Positions 10,640-22,600 of a stretch of DNA of 64,000 nucleotides are shown here, piece by piece. The notes under the pieces were generated by a model, which made no database searches, was not told where the DNA came from, and saw nothing but the letters and a program-made list of their open reading frames with translations. Origin of the DNA: Cyanophora paradoxa (lineage: Eukaryota; Glaucocystophyceae; Cyanophorales; Cyanophoraceae); the NCBI GenBank assembly GCA_004431415.1, contig QPMI01000252.1:38309-102308 (forward strand). Reading direction: 5' to 3'. Position numbers and translations under genes: made by a program. Position 1 is the stretch's first letter; each line of letters begins with the position of its first letter.

Positions 10640-11260
10640 CTATCGTGCAGCAGGACGGCATCCGCACCTCACGATGTTCTTCTTTGCCAAAGGAATCCGA
10701 TTTTTGGCCGGCACGTCGGCGAGCGCCTCCCTGACCACGATAGGGTCCTCCTTGGCTTTCACCGCCTCCTCCTTGGAAGGGGCCGTGAGGTTCACGAGGG
10801 AACGCGTGCGCCCCAGCTGCAGAGGTCTCTCCTTGCGGAAAAACGCTGCAGCCAATCTCAGGGAGAGCCCTCAAGAAAGAAGAGAGCTGCAAGCTCACCC
10901 TGAAGGCGCTCACGGGCTCCAACGCCCTTAGGGGACACCTGTGGGGACTCGACGACCGGCGGCACTTCCTTGGTCTCTTTGGCCTGCTCTTCGGCCTCAA
11001 GCTGGAGCTTGGCAGTGCAGAACGCCTTGTAGCACTTGAAGGTGCAGAAGGAGAGCATGTCGACTCCGAAAGTTTTGGTTACGGCGGGCTGGGTGTCCAT
11101 GAAGAGGCGGCACCCATGGCACCTTGTCTGCCCCGCCCGCCTCAGCTGCCGACGGCGCGGAGCAAGGGGCGAGGCAGACCATAGCAAGGCGGGGCACGTC
11201 ATCCAGGCGGGCCTCGCCAGCAGAGGAGGACCCGATCGCCGTTCCGACGGCGACAGTCAT
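10640..11260 (-). CDS. Small protein with a treble-clef-like zinc motif
   Basis: Three exons: MTVAVGTAIGSSSAGEARLDD, then LRRAGQTRCHGCRLFMDTQP...FCTFKCYKAFCTAKLQLEAEEQ and on to VSPKGVGA, then FFRKERPLQLGRTRSLVNL to RCGCRPAAR and TAG at 10642-10640. The pattern C-x2-C, about 21 residues, C-x3-C-x3-F-C resembles FLZ, MYM or TRASH-type zinc fingers, followed by a charged helix. The last intron uses a GTGAGC donor. The function is unknown; such fingers usually mediate protein contacts. The exon 2/3 junction is chosen because it keeps frame. Confidence 0.55.
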
Positions 11261-13017
11261 CTGATAGTTCTTGCGGGCTGATTACAATGTTGCGCGGTAG
11301 ATGATTTCCTCGTAAGCCACTGCGCGGCCGCGCGATCAACGCCGGAAAACCAGAATTCATATGGTTTGCGACGGCCTCAGCCGGCAGCGCAGGCCATCTA
11401 GACGGGCAACCCGCCTCCGCGAGGCAAGGAAAAGTTCCTCACGCAGTTCTCTATCGATTCTAAGGACGGGCGGCGGCGCAAGCGCCCAGAAACTGGACCG
11501 CCGCACATCACGAGAGCTCAAAGGAGCCAACACGGACCTACTGGAGCCCGAATCGTCGTCCTCCGAGATGATCAAGTCACACATTCAAGTCTGTGAAGGC
11601 GAGAGAGATAACCGGCGTCCGGTCAGGAGAGCGTAAAGAATGTCTCTGCGCGGAAAGGGCCGTGCGTCAGCCCACGGATAGGCAGAATACATGCGAGCCG
11701 CCTCGTGCCGTCCAGGGCCGCGGGAGGCCGCCAGCAGCAGCTGCAGCGCACCGGAATCAACAGTTGTGTGTGTACCCCCGTTGAGCGGCGGTACCCTCAT
11801 CGGCTGAGCACCGTCGACACGCGGTCGCAGCGCACCATCTGGAAGAATGGCGCACCCGCCTCCTTCTCGGGGCGTGTTTGAGCGGATCATCCGGATGTTC
11901 TTCCCCCAGAACCCGACCACGACCATGGCGGCCGACGCCTTCCGCTTCCCTGCCCCCGGGTGCGCCCCGGGACCTCCAATGCTGTCATGGAACCGTCTGG
12001 GCCGTTGCGCGCCCCCGCGTGATACTTGCCGCCTGATGGCACTGCATCTGCGCCTATTGCGATGGTGCCGTCGCTCGTCCAGCGGCGCAGCTTGATGAAT
12101 CGCTAGCAGTGGAATCCTAGAGTGCCCCTCCGCGGCGGCAGTCGCGCGGCTTCTGATCGCATCGTTCCGCAGCTCCCAGCCGGCCGCGTCGATTCCGCGT
12201 GGCCCCGAGGGGCGGGCGTTCACCGTGAAGTACTTTGACCGCGGCGCCAAGTATTCCGCCCGGGCGGTGAGCTGCTCCGCCGCTCCGAGCACCGCAATGT
12301 CGCCTGCAGCCTCACCCCGCGAACGCAGGACGTGGTTCAGCAGGAGAAGGTCGTCGTCGAGAGCACAACGGCCACCACGCCGTTCTCGGGGGACCTCCCC
12401 CCCTTCCCCGGCGTGTGAGTCGCTTGGTTTCGCCTGCGCAGAGGACTCGCCGCCTTCTCTGACCACGAGTCGCGCAGGCCGCAGAAGAACATCATGCCTT
12501 GATGTCTTGGCGTTGCGCAGATTAGACTCTAGACAGGCACAGGATTCACAATGCACAATACTTTCCCTGCAAGCGACGAGAGAGCAGGCCGCGCGGTCGC
12601 TTTGAGATAAGCTAATTGGGGAAGGACCCCCTTCCCCTTCCCCCACTTGCAATTGGGGGTGTTCGGGTGCCCACCCTAGGCCAAAATGAAATGTCCCGAC
12701 CTCCCCAAAGCGGCGGCTGCCCCCGGAGGATCCCCAGCAGTAGGTTATTTTCATCGCGTAGGCCGCCTTCCAAGGATAGGCCTCGCAGACGGGGGTAGCT
12801 GGATCTGCGCCTCGTTTTTCGAGGCTTGCGTTTCTGGCACTGCTCTACTATCCTCCTGAGGGCCCGGCATCCCCCGGGTACCAGCACGTAGCGCGTAGCT
12901 ACCGTGTAAAGAGCATAAGAGTCGGTTCAAAAAAAAGGTGGGTGCGGGTTCATAAACCTTAAGCAGATCTAGATCTAAAGCTACTTGTTAGGGCGGAGGC
13001 CGCGGCTGCGGCGGGCC
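11261..13017. other. 1.76-kb stretch with no supportable gene
   Basis: A 389-codon open frame runs on the minus strand at 11585-12754, but it has no recognisable domain, no intron pattern and an arbitrary composition. Long open frames arise by chance at this GC content, so I do not call it. GVFERIIR (plus strand, near 11870) resembles GVLERIIR near 8485, which hints at a decayed shared element. Confidence 0.5.
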
Positions 13018-15712
13018 CTAGGGGTCGGAGCGCTTGGGGGGCGGGGCGGGGGAGGCGGCGCGCTTGTGGTCGACGGGGACGATGCGGCCGGCGTCGCCGC
13101 CGATGTCGTCGGCGGCGGGGCCGACGTCGGCGGTGGCGCTGGAGGCCTCGAGGAGGCCCGGGGAGAAGGGGGCGGGGATGGCGTGCTGCCGGAGGATGGT
13201 CGGCTCGCACGCGCGCGCCTTCGCCATGTCGATCACCACCGTCTTGTCGCAGTCCAGCGCGAAGCTGCCAGGCGTCTCACGCGCGGCGGCCGGGGGCGGG
13301 GGGCGGGGCGGGCACCGGCCGTAGGGCTCGCCGCAGGAGGAGACGAGCTGCATGAGCTCGGCGAGGTTCTTGACGGGGGCCCCGTTGAAGTGCGTCACCT
13401 GCACGTTCTGGAAGCTGCGGCGGGGTCAGCGCCGGGAGGGCGGCGCGGGGGGTCGCGGGGGGCGCCTCTGGTAGCCGGTGTTGCACTCGGCGGAGAGGAC
13501 GTGGGAGAGGACGACGACCTGCTCCCCGGGCTCCGCCTGGAGCCCGTAGAAGGCCAGGCTGCAGAGCCGCACGGGCGCCTTCGACTCCCACCCGGAGCCG
13601 TACTCCGCCTGCAGGTACGGCCGCGAGAGCTCCACGAAGACAAGCCCGCCGAAGATCAGGTACCGCGGCCGCCGGTCGTACATGTGCTGCGTGCCAGAGG
13701 CCGGGCCTGTCATGCGGGGCGGGGGGGCGGGGGGCGGGGCCGGGGTTGCGGACGACGGGGACGAGGGGCCGGATGACGTCGAGGGGGAGGTCGACGGAGA
13801 GCTCGGCCCCGCCCCGCAGCACCCGCAGCGTCGTCGTGTCCCCGAGGAACTTCAGCGTCACCAGGTGCCGGAAGAGCACCCGCTCGCCCTTCCGGAACGG
13901 GATCGTCCCGTCGTTCGCGATCTGAGCGGCGAGCGCCGGCTGAGCGGAGGGGCGGGCGGGCGGGCGCGGAGCGGGGCGGACCTGGACGCCGTCGACGGCG
14001 AGGACGACGTCGCCCTCCTGCAGGCGCCCCTGCGCCGCCGCCAGCGGCAGCACGCGGTTCACGTACACGCCCGTCTGCCCCGCCTTCATCCCGCACGACT
14101 TCCGCAGGTCCGGGTTCTCCAGCGTTTGCCCTGCGGCGGGGCTCGCGCGGGGCCGGCGGGGCGGGGCGGGGCGGGGCGGGCGCGCAGTAGAAGCCGAGGG
14201 AGCAGAAGCCGGTGTAGCGGTCGTGGCGGGCGATGTCCTCCAGGAAGTGCTCCAGCACCGGCACCGGGATGATGTACCCTGCCGCCCTGACCGTCGGCAC
14301 CCGCCCGCGCGGCGGCGGCGCGGGCGAGGCGGCACCGATGTTCTCGGCGTCGACGAGGGTCTCGAAGGCGACCCCGATCAGCTTCCCGTCCCGCAGCGCC
14401 GGGCCCCCGCTGTTCCCGCTGTTGATCGCTGCCGGGCGACGGGCCGTGAGGCGCGTGGGCCGCGGGCGGGGCGCGCTGCAGGGGCGCGGGGCGGCACCGG
14501 CGTCGATCTGGACGGCGAGGAGGGAGGTGCTCGTGTGCGAGTAGGTCTGCACCTCGATGCGCGAGACGACGCCCTCCGTCACGCAGATGTTGTCGCCGCC
14601 CGTCGGGTACCCTGCCCCCCGCCCCCGGCCGTCGGCCCCGGACAGGCGCGGGAGGGGACGGGGAGGGGCGGGGCGGACCGATGACGGTGACCTGGTCCTG
14701 GAGGTCGGGGATGCCGCCGAACTCGAGCTGCTCGACGCCCGCCCAGAAGCCCTCCTCCTCGACCGTCAGCAGCGCCAGGTCGCACTCGTGCGCCACCGCC
14801 AGCACCCGCGCCGTGTACTGCGCCCCCGCCGCGTCGCGCCCCGCCCCGAGGCCGCAGCGCGCGCGGCAGGCCGGGGCGCCGGCGGCGCACCTTCTCCGCG
14901 TCACCGTGCTTCCGGACCTGCACCGAGGTCTGCGGGCGGCGTCAGCGGGCGCCCCGGGCGCGGGGGGGCGGAGGTGGCGCGCCTGGTTGGCGACGCTGTG
15001 GGCGTTGGTGACGATGCGGCGGCCCTCGATGGCGAAGCCCGACGACGTCGACTTCGACTGCCGCTTCATCTGCCTGCGCGCCCCGTCAGCCCCCGCCGCC
15101 GGCAAGCAGGCCGGCGGCCGGCCGCGCACCAGGGCATGCTGAAGTTCTGCAGAGCGCGCGGTAAAAATAGGGAGCGGTGAGAAGGGATACGAGGAGGGAG
15201 AGGGGGGCAGGAGGCAGAGGGGGGCAGGAGGGACCGGGGACATGCAGGTCGCGAAGATCTGTGGTGGCGGGCAAGGTCAGAGGGTGGCAGGGAGCGCGTG
15301 CGGCGGCAAAGCAACGAGGACAGACCTTGACGACGGATGAGAGGGGCAGGTTACTGTACTCCTCGCGGCCCTCGGCGGGCACGGGCTGGCGCTTGGCGAC
15401 CTCGGAGGCCGGGGCGCTCTGGCGCCGCATCTCGGCCGCGATCATCTCCTGCAGCATCTGCCGCATCCGCGCCGGGTCCTCGGACACCCGCAGGTCCCCG
15501 TTCGAGGTCGACGCCGCCGCCTGCGGTTCGGCCGAGGCCGACTGCGAGGAATGAGTTTCGCTGGAGTGGCCGGCTCGTACCGGAATAGCATCGTACGCAC
15601 CGGGGCCGTCATGAAAGAGCGCCCAGCGCAAGGAACCGCCTTCGTTGGGGAACGCAGCGCGGCCCCGAAGAAAGAGCTCGGGCGCCTCCGAACGCCTGGA
15701 GCCGAACCTCAT
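13018..15712 (-). CDS. Deg/HtrA-type serine protease with PDZ domains (Deg9/Deg10-like)
   Basis: About a dozen exons join into a trypsin-like domain followed by PDZ-type regions. The catalytic triad is intact: His in IVTNAHSV, Asp in [12 protein letters not shown], Ser in [11 protein letters not shown]. The segment after LSSVVK is rebuilt from two microexons, 15235-15258 (IFATCMSP, 24 nt) and 15129-15146 (NFSMPW, 18 nt), and then [19 protein letters not shown]. The C-terminal part ([52 protein letters not shown]) matches the plant-type Deg layout with a second PDZ-like domain. The protein ends in a Ser/Pro/Lys tail at TAG 13020-13018. ATG 15712 ([11 protein letters not shown]) is the best in-frame start; organelle or nuclear targeting is unclear. 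The protein probably degrades damaged proteins. Confidence 0.85.
15129..15146 (-). other. 18-nt microexon (NFSMPW) of the Deg protease
   Basis: Flanked by CTGCAG on its 5' side and a GTGCGC donor on its 3' side. Its six residues supply the conserved segment between VVK and the MKRQ stretch of Deg proteases. Confidence 0.8.
15235..15258 (-). other. 24-nt microexon (IFATCMSP) of the Deg protease
   Basis: Flanked by CCACAG and GTCCCT. It restores the strand that follows VVK in Deg9-like proteins, and without it the domain would lack about eight residues. Confidence 0.8.
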
Positions 15713-16465
15713 CTTAGATCGGGGGCGGGTCGGGTGTTCATTCAAAGGAAAAAGCACACCCCTGGCCTTGATTGGTTTCAACGTGAGTGTCGATGTGCAC
15801 CGCGAGCTCTGCGTGCCAGGAAAGGTTCGGAGATTTGGGGTGCAATTCGATCTAAGCCAGCGGGCGCGCGCAGACGGACCTTTGTCGTGGAGAGGGACAG
15901 CCGCATGATAGCACGCGTGGCAGCGCAGGCCATGTGCGTGGTGAAAGCTATGTGCCCGACGCTGGGCGGGGATGGAAAGGCCAACATGTCGAAGCACCTG
16001 GGCGCTGCGATCTCACGTGAGCGGAAACATAGAATGAAAGCAGGGGGCGTCTGTGCAATCGCTCACCAACTTTCCACGTCGAATGATAAGCCTAGCTGGG
16101 CCCGAGATTCTTGTATCGGGTCGGCAGAAAACGTGCAAGTGTACTTGTGCGTGCACGCGCAGCTGCTCTATCGCCTCGAGGGGGCTCTGGCTGGCCAACT
16201 AGGCGAACGACCAAGAATGTTACCGCCCGGATCCGAGCCGGCGTGGGGAGGGCAGGCCCTGCCCGGCCTTCAATTTTGGCTGAACGTCGGAATGTACCAG
16301 TACAAACGTTAACGCTGTAGCTACTCCTAGCTATAGGGCCTGACGTGCTGCGCGCGCGTGCTGGTCTAGATCTGTAACTGGAATTCAAATGCTCTCGATC
16401 GAGCTCGCCGCGGCGCCAGACCTGTAGCGCCCTAGCTAGCCGCTGAGCTATAGCTAGCTGTAGGC
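15713..16465. other. Intergenic stretch between two minus-strand genes
   Basis: About 750 bp with mixed base composition. I find no conserved exon or RNA gene. The last 150 bp contain several CTAG tetranucleotides (CTAGCTATAG, CTAGCTAGC), a border motif that recurs in the window. Confidence 0.5.
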
Positions 16466-19400
16466 CTAGAGCTTGATGACCTGGAGGGCGCCGCCGGAGG
16501 TGCCGATGAGGAGGGCCTCGGAGTGGCGGGCCCACTGGACGGCGAGGATCCCCTCGTTGTGGATCTTCATCTGCCGCAGCAGCCGCCCCGACGCGACGGA
16601 GAAGATGAGCACGAAGTTGTCGAAGGAGCCGCACGCGAGGAGCCGCGCGTCGGGCGAGAGGGCGAGGGTGCACGCCCACGAGGACGGGTGCCGCATCACG
16701 TGCTTCGACTGGCCCGTGCGCGTGTCCCCGATCTTCAGGAAGTGGTCCCGCGAGCCTGCAGGCCGGCGCCCGGCCGTAAGCGAGCGAGGGAGGTAGGCCG
16801 GGGGCCCGGGGTGTGGGGGCGCGGGGCGGGGCGGGGCGGACTGGTGACGAGGACGCTGGGCTCGCCGACCTCGAGGTCGAGGATGTAGTCGACGTGCTGC
16901 GAGACCTCCCACAGCGGGCCCTGCCCCTCCGCCCCCTGCCAGTCCCACGCCACCAGCGCCCGGTCGAGCCCCGCGGAGAGGAGCAGGGCGCCGTCCGGGG
17001 TGAAGCGGACGGCCTTGACCCAGGAGCGGTGGTGGCGCAGCACGCGCGTGCACTTCAGCGTCTGCAGGTCCCACAGCCGCACGCTGCGGTCCATCGAGCC
17101 CGACGCGAGGCAGCGGTCCCCGGGGGCCACGTCGCAGCAGAGCACCGCGTCCTCGTGCTCCTCCAGCACCCCCACGCACTCCGCTGCCCATCGGATTGGG
17201 GCTGGCCCTCGGGTGGGGCCGGGGCGGGGGCGGGGCAGGCGGACCGGTGCGGGCGGACCAGACGCGGACGGTGTGGTCGAAGGAGGAGGAGACCACGAAG
17301 GCGTCGGTCTGGGAGGGGCGGGGGAGGGCGGGGTCGGGGGGCGCAGGCGAGTGGGGGGGGCCGGGGGCGGACGGAGGTGAAGACGGCGCGGGTGACGATG
17401 GAGCGGTGGCCCGAGAAGCACGCCATGCAGTCCCACGCTGGAGGCCGCCGCGTCAGCTGCCGGCCGGAGGAGGGCGGGTGCGGGGCGGGCGGGCGGGGCG
17501 GGAACGCGCTGTTGGCGTCCCAGATGCGGATGAGGCCGTCGTAGCCGGCGGTGAGGAGGCAGTGCGGCGCGATGTGCGACGCCTGGATGGACTTCAGGCC
17601 CCCGGGGTGCGCCAGCACCGTCTGCGCCGGTTCAAGCCCGGCAGGGCGGGCAGGCGAGGCGGGCGGGGCGGGCGGGGCGGGGGTGCCTTGGGGAAGACGT
17701 AGATGTCGAGGGAGGAGAAGAGGCCGTCGAGCAGCCGCGTCTTCCGCACCAGCGCCCGCACCCCGTCGTGTCGCCCGTCCTGCCCCGGCCCCGCCCTCGC
17801 CCTCGCCCTCGAGCACGGGGCGGCGCGAGCGGCGCGGGGCGCACCTTGGGGATGCCCTGCAGCAGCATCTCCGCCATGTGCACTGCGCCGCCTGGGGTTC
17901 GCGGCGGGGCCGGCGGCGGCGGGCGGCGGCGGGAGGGGGCGGGGCGGACGCTTGACGACGGGGCGGTCGAAGTCGAGGGCGCGCTCGAAGAGGGGCAGGC
18001 TCGAGCCGACGAAGTGCGCCGCCAGCTCCGACGCCCACCGGAAGCACCTCACGTACGCGTCCTGCCCCCCGCCGCCTCGGCCGGAGCGGCGCGGGCGGGC
18101 GGGGCGGGGCGGGGGCGCGCGTTGAGGCGGGCCGGCTCGGCGGTGCCGGCGGCGAAGAGGAGGAGGCAGGCGCAGAGGTAGTAGTGGTCCAGCAGCCCGC
18201 TCACCCCCGCCACCGCCGCCGCCCGCGCCGCCCAGAACTCCGCCTCTGCCTGCAGCTCGGCCTCTGCGGCCCCCGCCGCGTCGGCTTGGAGCGGGGGCCG
18301 GGGCGGAGCGCCCCGCGGACCGGACTTCTCGGAGTCGGGCTTGGCGGAGGCGTACGGGTCTTCGTCCCCCCCTAGCCGCCGGTCCTTCGCCGCCGCTGCC
18401 GCCCCGTCGGGAGGGCGGGGCGCGGGGGGCGGGGCCGGGGCCGGGGGCGGGGGCGGACAGCGGAAGGCGGACATGACCTGGAGCATGCGGGCGACCTGCT
18501 GCTTCTCGCTCGCCTCCATCTTGCGCGCCGCCGCCTTCCGCGCCGCCGCCTCCGCCGCCGCCACCGACGCCGCCGCCGCCGCCGCGTCCGGCGGGCCCGG
18601 CCCGGTGTCCCCCGCCCCCTCCGCCCCCGCCCGCCGCCGGCCCCCTGCGGCGCCCCTCCGCGGCCTCCGGGGCGGGCCGCCCTCGCCTCCGGGGCCTGGC
18701 CCTCGGCGGGGGCCGAGGGGGCGTCGGGGGCTCGCCGGCGTCGGGGCCGGGGAGCGGGGCGAGGGCTCGCCGTCGGGCGGGGCGGGCTGCGGGGCGGGGG
18801 ACGGCTGCTTGGCGAGGGAGGAGGCGCTGTGGGCGTGGGCGAGGGGTTGGTGAAAGGGTTGTGGACGGGCGGGCGGGCGTCGATGTGCAGCTCCAGCGAC
18901 GTGAACGAGCGCTTCAGGTACTTGAAGAGCTCCGGGTACCTGCCTCCCGCTCGGAGCCCGCCCCGCGCGCCGCGCCCCGCGCGCAGCGGGCGGCGGGGCG
19001 CACGCGGCGGTGACGGCCTCAACGACGGCGACGGCGCGCTTCCGGTCCGCCGCCGTGCTCATCCGCAGGTGCTCCAGCAGCGCCTCCACGTACCGCTGCC
19101 CGTCCTTCGCCCTGCGCCCACCCGCCCCTCGGCGCCCCGCCTGCGGCCTCTGGGCACGCCGCGCTGCCGCCGCACCCGCTGCGCTGGCGCTCGAAGACGG
19201 CCAGGAAGTCGTCGATCTGCACCACCAGCTTCTCCAGGATCTCCAGCTCCTGCAGCACCCAGAGGCGCGTCAGCCGCCGGTCCGTACGCTGGCAGCACAG
19301 CGCGCACCGGGTCCGGCAGGCGCATCGCTGGGTTCACCTCGTTCACCCCGTTCAGCCTGTCGCGCGTTAGATACGTATACGCTTCCGGGGAGCGTGCTAG

Positions 19401-19513
19401 GCGACGCACTCGGCCTCGTCGAAGTTCTCCTTGCGGAAGAGGTTGACCAGGATCGGCGGGTGCAGCAGGTCGAGCAGCCGGCTCAGGAAGTGGTACGGCA
19501 CGGCCACCTCCAT
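16466..19513 (-). CDS. WD40-repeat protein with a long helical N-terminus
   Basis: The C-terminal half has seven visible WD-type blades, for example LLTAGYDGLIRIWDA, VSSSFDHTVRVWS, LASGSMDRSVRLWDL, LLSAGLDRALVAWDW, VLVTSSRDHFLKIGD, LLACGSFDNFVLIFS and LLIGTSGGALQVIKL, ending at TAG 16468-16466. The N-terminal part is helical (MEVAVPYHFLSRLLDLLHPP, FRKENFDEAELNGVNEVNP, EILEKLVVQIDDFLAVFE), with a Pro/Ala-rich low-complexity region near 18400-18850 and then CFRWASELAAHFVGSSLPLF. Donors GTGCGT and GTGCGC join the first exons in frame. I do not recognise the family; WD propellers act as scaffolds. The start at ATG 19513 is 164 bp from the divergent TFIP11 start. Two genes rather than one is possible but less likely. 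Confidence 0.65.
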
Positions 19514-19677
19514 CACGCCGGCGCCGGCCGCGCCGGCTCGCGCCCACCGAGCTCTAAAGGCGCTGCAGTTGATAAAAACAAAACGTTTACTGGGAGGGGC
19601 TGCACGCCGACAAAGGAGCTGTCGGAGGGGGGACCAGTAAAAGACGGGTAGTGGTGTCTCCGGGCGCACCTTCGAAG
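19514..19677. promoter_or_regulatory. 164-bp divergent promoter region
   Basis: The space between the WD40 gene (minus) and TFIP11 (plus). It contains a short A-rich patch (GATAAAAACAAAACG) that stands out from the GC-rich surroundings. Confidence 0.4.
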
Positions 19678-22600
19678 ATGTCGAAGGACAAGTGGCGCGA
19701 AGAGGAGAATTACGCGTCATTCAGCGCCGGTGCGTACGCTCGCTGGTTCCAGGGGCACCGCGCCTCGACCAAGCCGTCCGTCTCGCAGAAGCGGACTACG
19801 AGGACGGCCAGTGGATCAATGGGGAGTTCTACGGTGCGTTTCGTCGCGTCCGAACAAAGCGATAGAGGCGCGCGCTCGGTCGCCCTGCTCGACTCATTCA
19901 CACGGACCTCTCAGGCCGGGAGCGCAAGCGGAGAGCGCAGGCAAGCGAATGAAGGCGCCGCGCAGAGCGCCGCGTGCAGCTAACACCGCCGCAGGGTGGG
20001 AAGAAGGACGCAATCTACGGCATCTTCGCGGACGAGGTCGACGACGAGATGGCGTCGCGCGGGAAGAAGAAGCGCGGCGGCATCATCCACGACAGCAAGG
20101 CCTCCTCGTCGGGCGCCTCGGCGGCCGCAGCGTGCGCCCGCGACGCCCCCCCGATGGCGGCGTGCCGGGCCGCTCAGGGGCGGGCGGCGGGCAGGTACAA
20201 GCCGATGAAGTTCGTGAGCGGGGGCGTGGTGACGCACGGGCCGGACGACAAGAAGGAGAAGGAGCCGAAGCGGGTGCGCTTCAGCATGGACCAGGACGAC
20301 GAGGAGGACGAGGAGGACGAGGACGCCGGTGCGCACCGCCCCGCCGGCCGCGCGGGGGCGCGGCGGCGCGCGGGGCCGATGCGTCGGGCGGCGCAGGCAA
20401 GCCGAAGGCGGGGAAGGGCCGGTTCGACGACGACGATGACGAGGAGGAGGAGGCGGGGGGCCGGCCGAGCTTCGGGGGCGCGTCGGGGTCGCGGGGCAGC
20501 CTGGGGAGCATGGCGAGCTCGCGGAGCAGCATGGACGCGGACGACTCGGACGGCTTCGAGGGCGGCGAGCCCGAGGAGGAGCCCGACTTCCGCAAGCGCC
20601 TCAAGCAGCGCCGCCGCCGCATGGCCGGTCCGCCCCGCAGCGCCCCCCGCCCCGCCCCGCCCGCCTCACGCGCGCCCCGCAGCCGCCGACTCGGACGACG
20701 AGGAGGACAGCGGGTCGGAGGAGGAGCGGGCGGCGCGCTCGGGCGGGGGCGCGGCCGCCTCGTTCGCCTCGCTGCGGCGCGGCAACGTCGACCCGCAGGA
20801 GGCCCGCCGGCAGCGCGCCGCGGCCGCCGCCTCCCGGGCGAGCGCCGGCTCGAGCTCCGGGGCCGGGGGCGGGGGCGAGAAGGCGGAGGAGGCGGAGTTC
20901 GTCCCGCAGAGCTTCTACAGCAGCCGCCAGATGAAGAAGCCCAGCGCCGCCGCCGCCGCCGCGGAGGGCGGCGCCCGCGGCGGCCTCGGTTCCGGGGGCG
21001 CGGCGGCCGGCGGGGACTGGCAGGAGGCGGCCCCCATGGCCGATTTCGAGCGTCACACGAAGGGCATCGGCTCGAAGCTGCTGGCGAAGATGGGCTACGT
21101 GCCCGGCCAGGGCCTCGGCGCCCGCAAGCAGGGCATCGCCCGCCCCATCGAAGTCAAGGCGCGCTCCCGCCCCGCGCCCCGCGCCCCCCGCCCGCCGGGC
21201 CGGCGCTGAGGGGCGCGCAGCTGCGGAAGAAGAACGAGGGGCTGGCGTTCAGCGGGTCGGAGAAGATCGAGCAGCCGGAGCTGCCCTCGGCGCGGCTCGT
21301 CGCGAAGAGCGAGTTCCCCGAGGCGCCGGCCGAGCCCGACGCGCCGCCGCTGCCCAAGGCGTGGAAGAAGGAGAGCGCGGGGCAGGCGCGCAAGGCCCGC
21401 CGCAAGATCTACAAGACGGCCCAGGAGATCCTCGACGAGGAGAGCGCCGCCATCGACTCCGGCGCCGCCGCCCCCGCCCCCGGCCCCGCCCAGGCCCGCC
21501 CGCCCCCGCTCCCCTCGGGCGCCGCCGGGCGCGGCTGACGGCGGGCGGGCGCAGCGGCAGGTGATCGTGGACATGCGGGGCCCGCAGGCGCGCGTCGTCA
21601 CGGACCTGCGGCAGCTCAAGGGCCAGCGGCCGGGGGCGGGGCAGGCGGCGGGGCCCCCCTCGCTCTTCCCCGAGCTGCAGCACAACATGCGGCTGCTGGT
21701 GGACATGGCGGAGTCGGACCTGCACAACGTGCAGCGGCGGCTGCGGGGCGAGCAGGACACGCTCGTCTCCCTCAAGCACGAGCGCGACTCCCTCGAGAAG
21801 GAGCTCGCCGAGATCGAGCGCCGCGCCGAGCGCGCCACCGCCGTCCTCGACATCCTCGGCGCCGCCCTGCGCGGCGCCGGCGTGGCGACCGAGGCGGCGG
21901 CGGGGGAGGACCTGGAGCAGGCGGGGCGGGCGCGGAAGCGGCGGGAGGAGGGCAAGGGCGCGCTCAGCGTGGAGGCCCTCGCCGAGACCTTCGAGCGCCT
22001 CCAGTCCGACTACGCCGAGGAGTACAAGGCCCGCCCCCGGCCCCACCCCCGGCCCCCGCCGCCCCCGGCCCCCGGCCCCCCGGAGCGCGGCGGCTGACAC
22101 GCGGGCAGATGTACGGGGTGGGGGCGACGGCGGTGGGCCTCGCCAGGCCGCTGCTGGCGGCGCGGGTGCAGCGCTGGGGCCCGCTCGAGGACGCCGAGCA
22201 GCCGGACGTCCTCCGCACCGTCGCCGCCCTCCAGCGCGCCCTCTGCGCCGCCGCCGACGGGCCCCCCGACTTCTCCCGCTCCGGCGCCGGCGGGGAGGAC
22301 GCCTACGCCGCGCTCGTCTGGGAGTGCATCCTGCCCCGCGTCCGCGCCGCCGTCTCCGCCGGCTGGCAGGTGCCCCCGCCCCGCCGCCCCGCCGCCGCAC
22401 GACCCGGGCCGAGCGAGGGGCGCGGGGGCAGGTGCGGGAGTGCGAGGGGATGGTGTCGTTCCTGGAGCGGTGGCGGGGCGTGCTGCCGCCCTCGGCGACC
22501 ACCAACGTGCTCGCCCAGCTCGTCCTCCCCCGCCTCGCCGCCGAGGTCGAGGCGTGGGACCCGCGCTCCGACCCCACCCCCATCCACGCCTGGCTCTTCC

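Noticed and set aside
11860-11890. GVFERIIR/GVLERIIR similarity (near 11870 and 8485) as a repeated gene fragment
   Set aside because: Only about eight residues and roughly 20 bases are similar, and neither lies in a supportable gene. Too short to call.
11585-12754. 389-codon minus-strand open frame as a possible gene
   Set aside because: No recognisable motif, no helix or strand pattern, and no splice-like signals of the local type. Kept only as an unexplained stretch.
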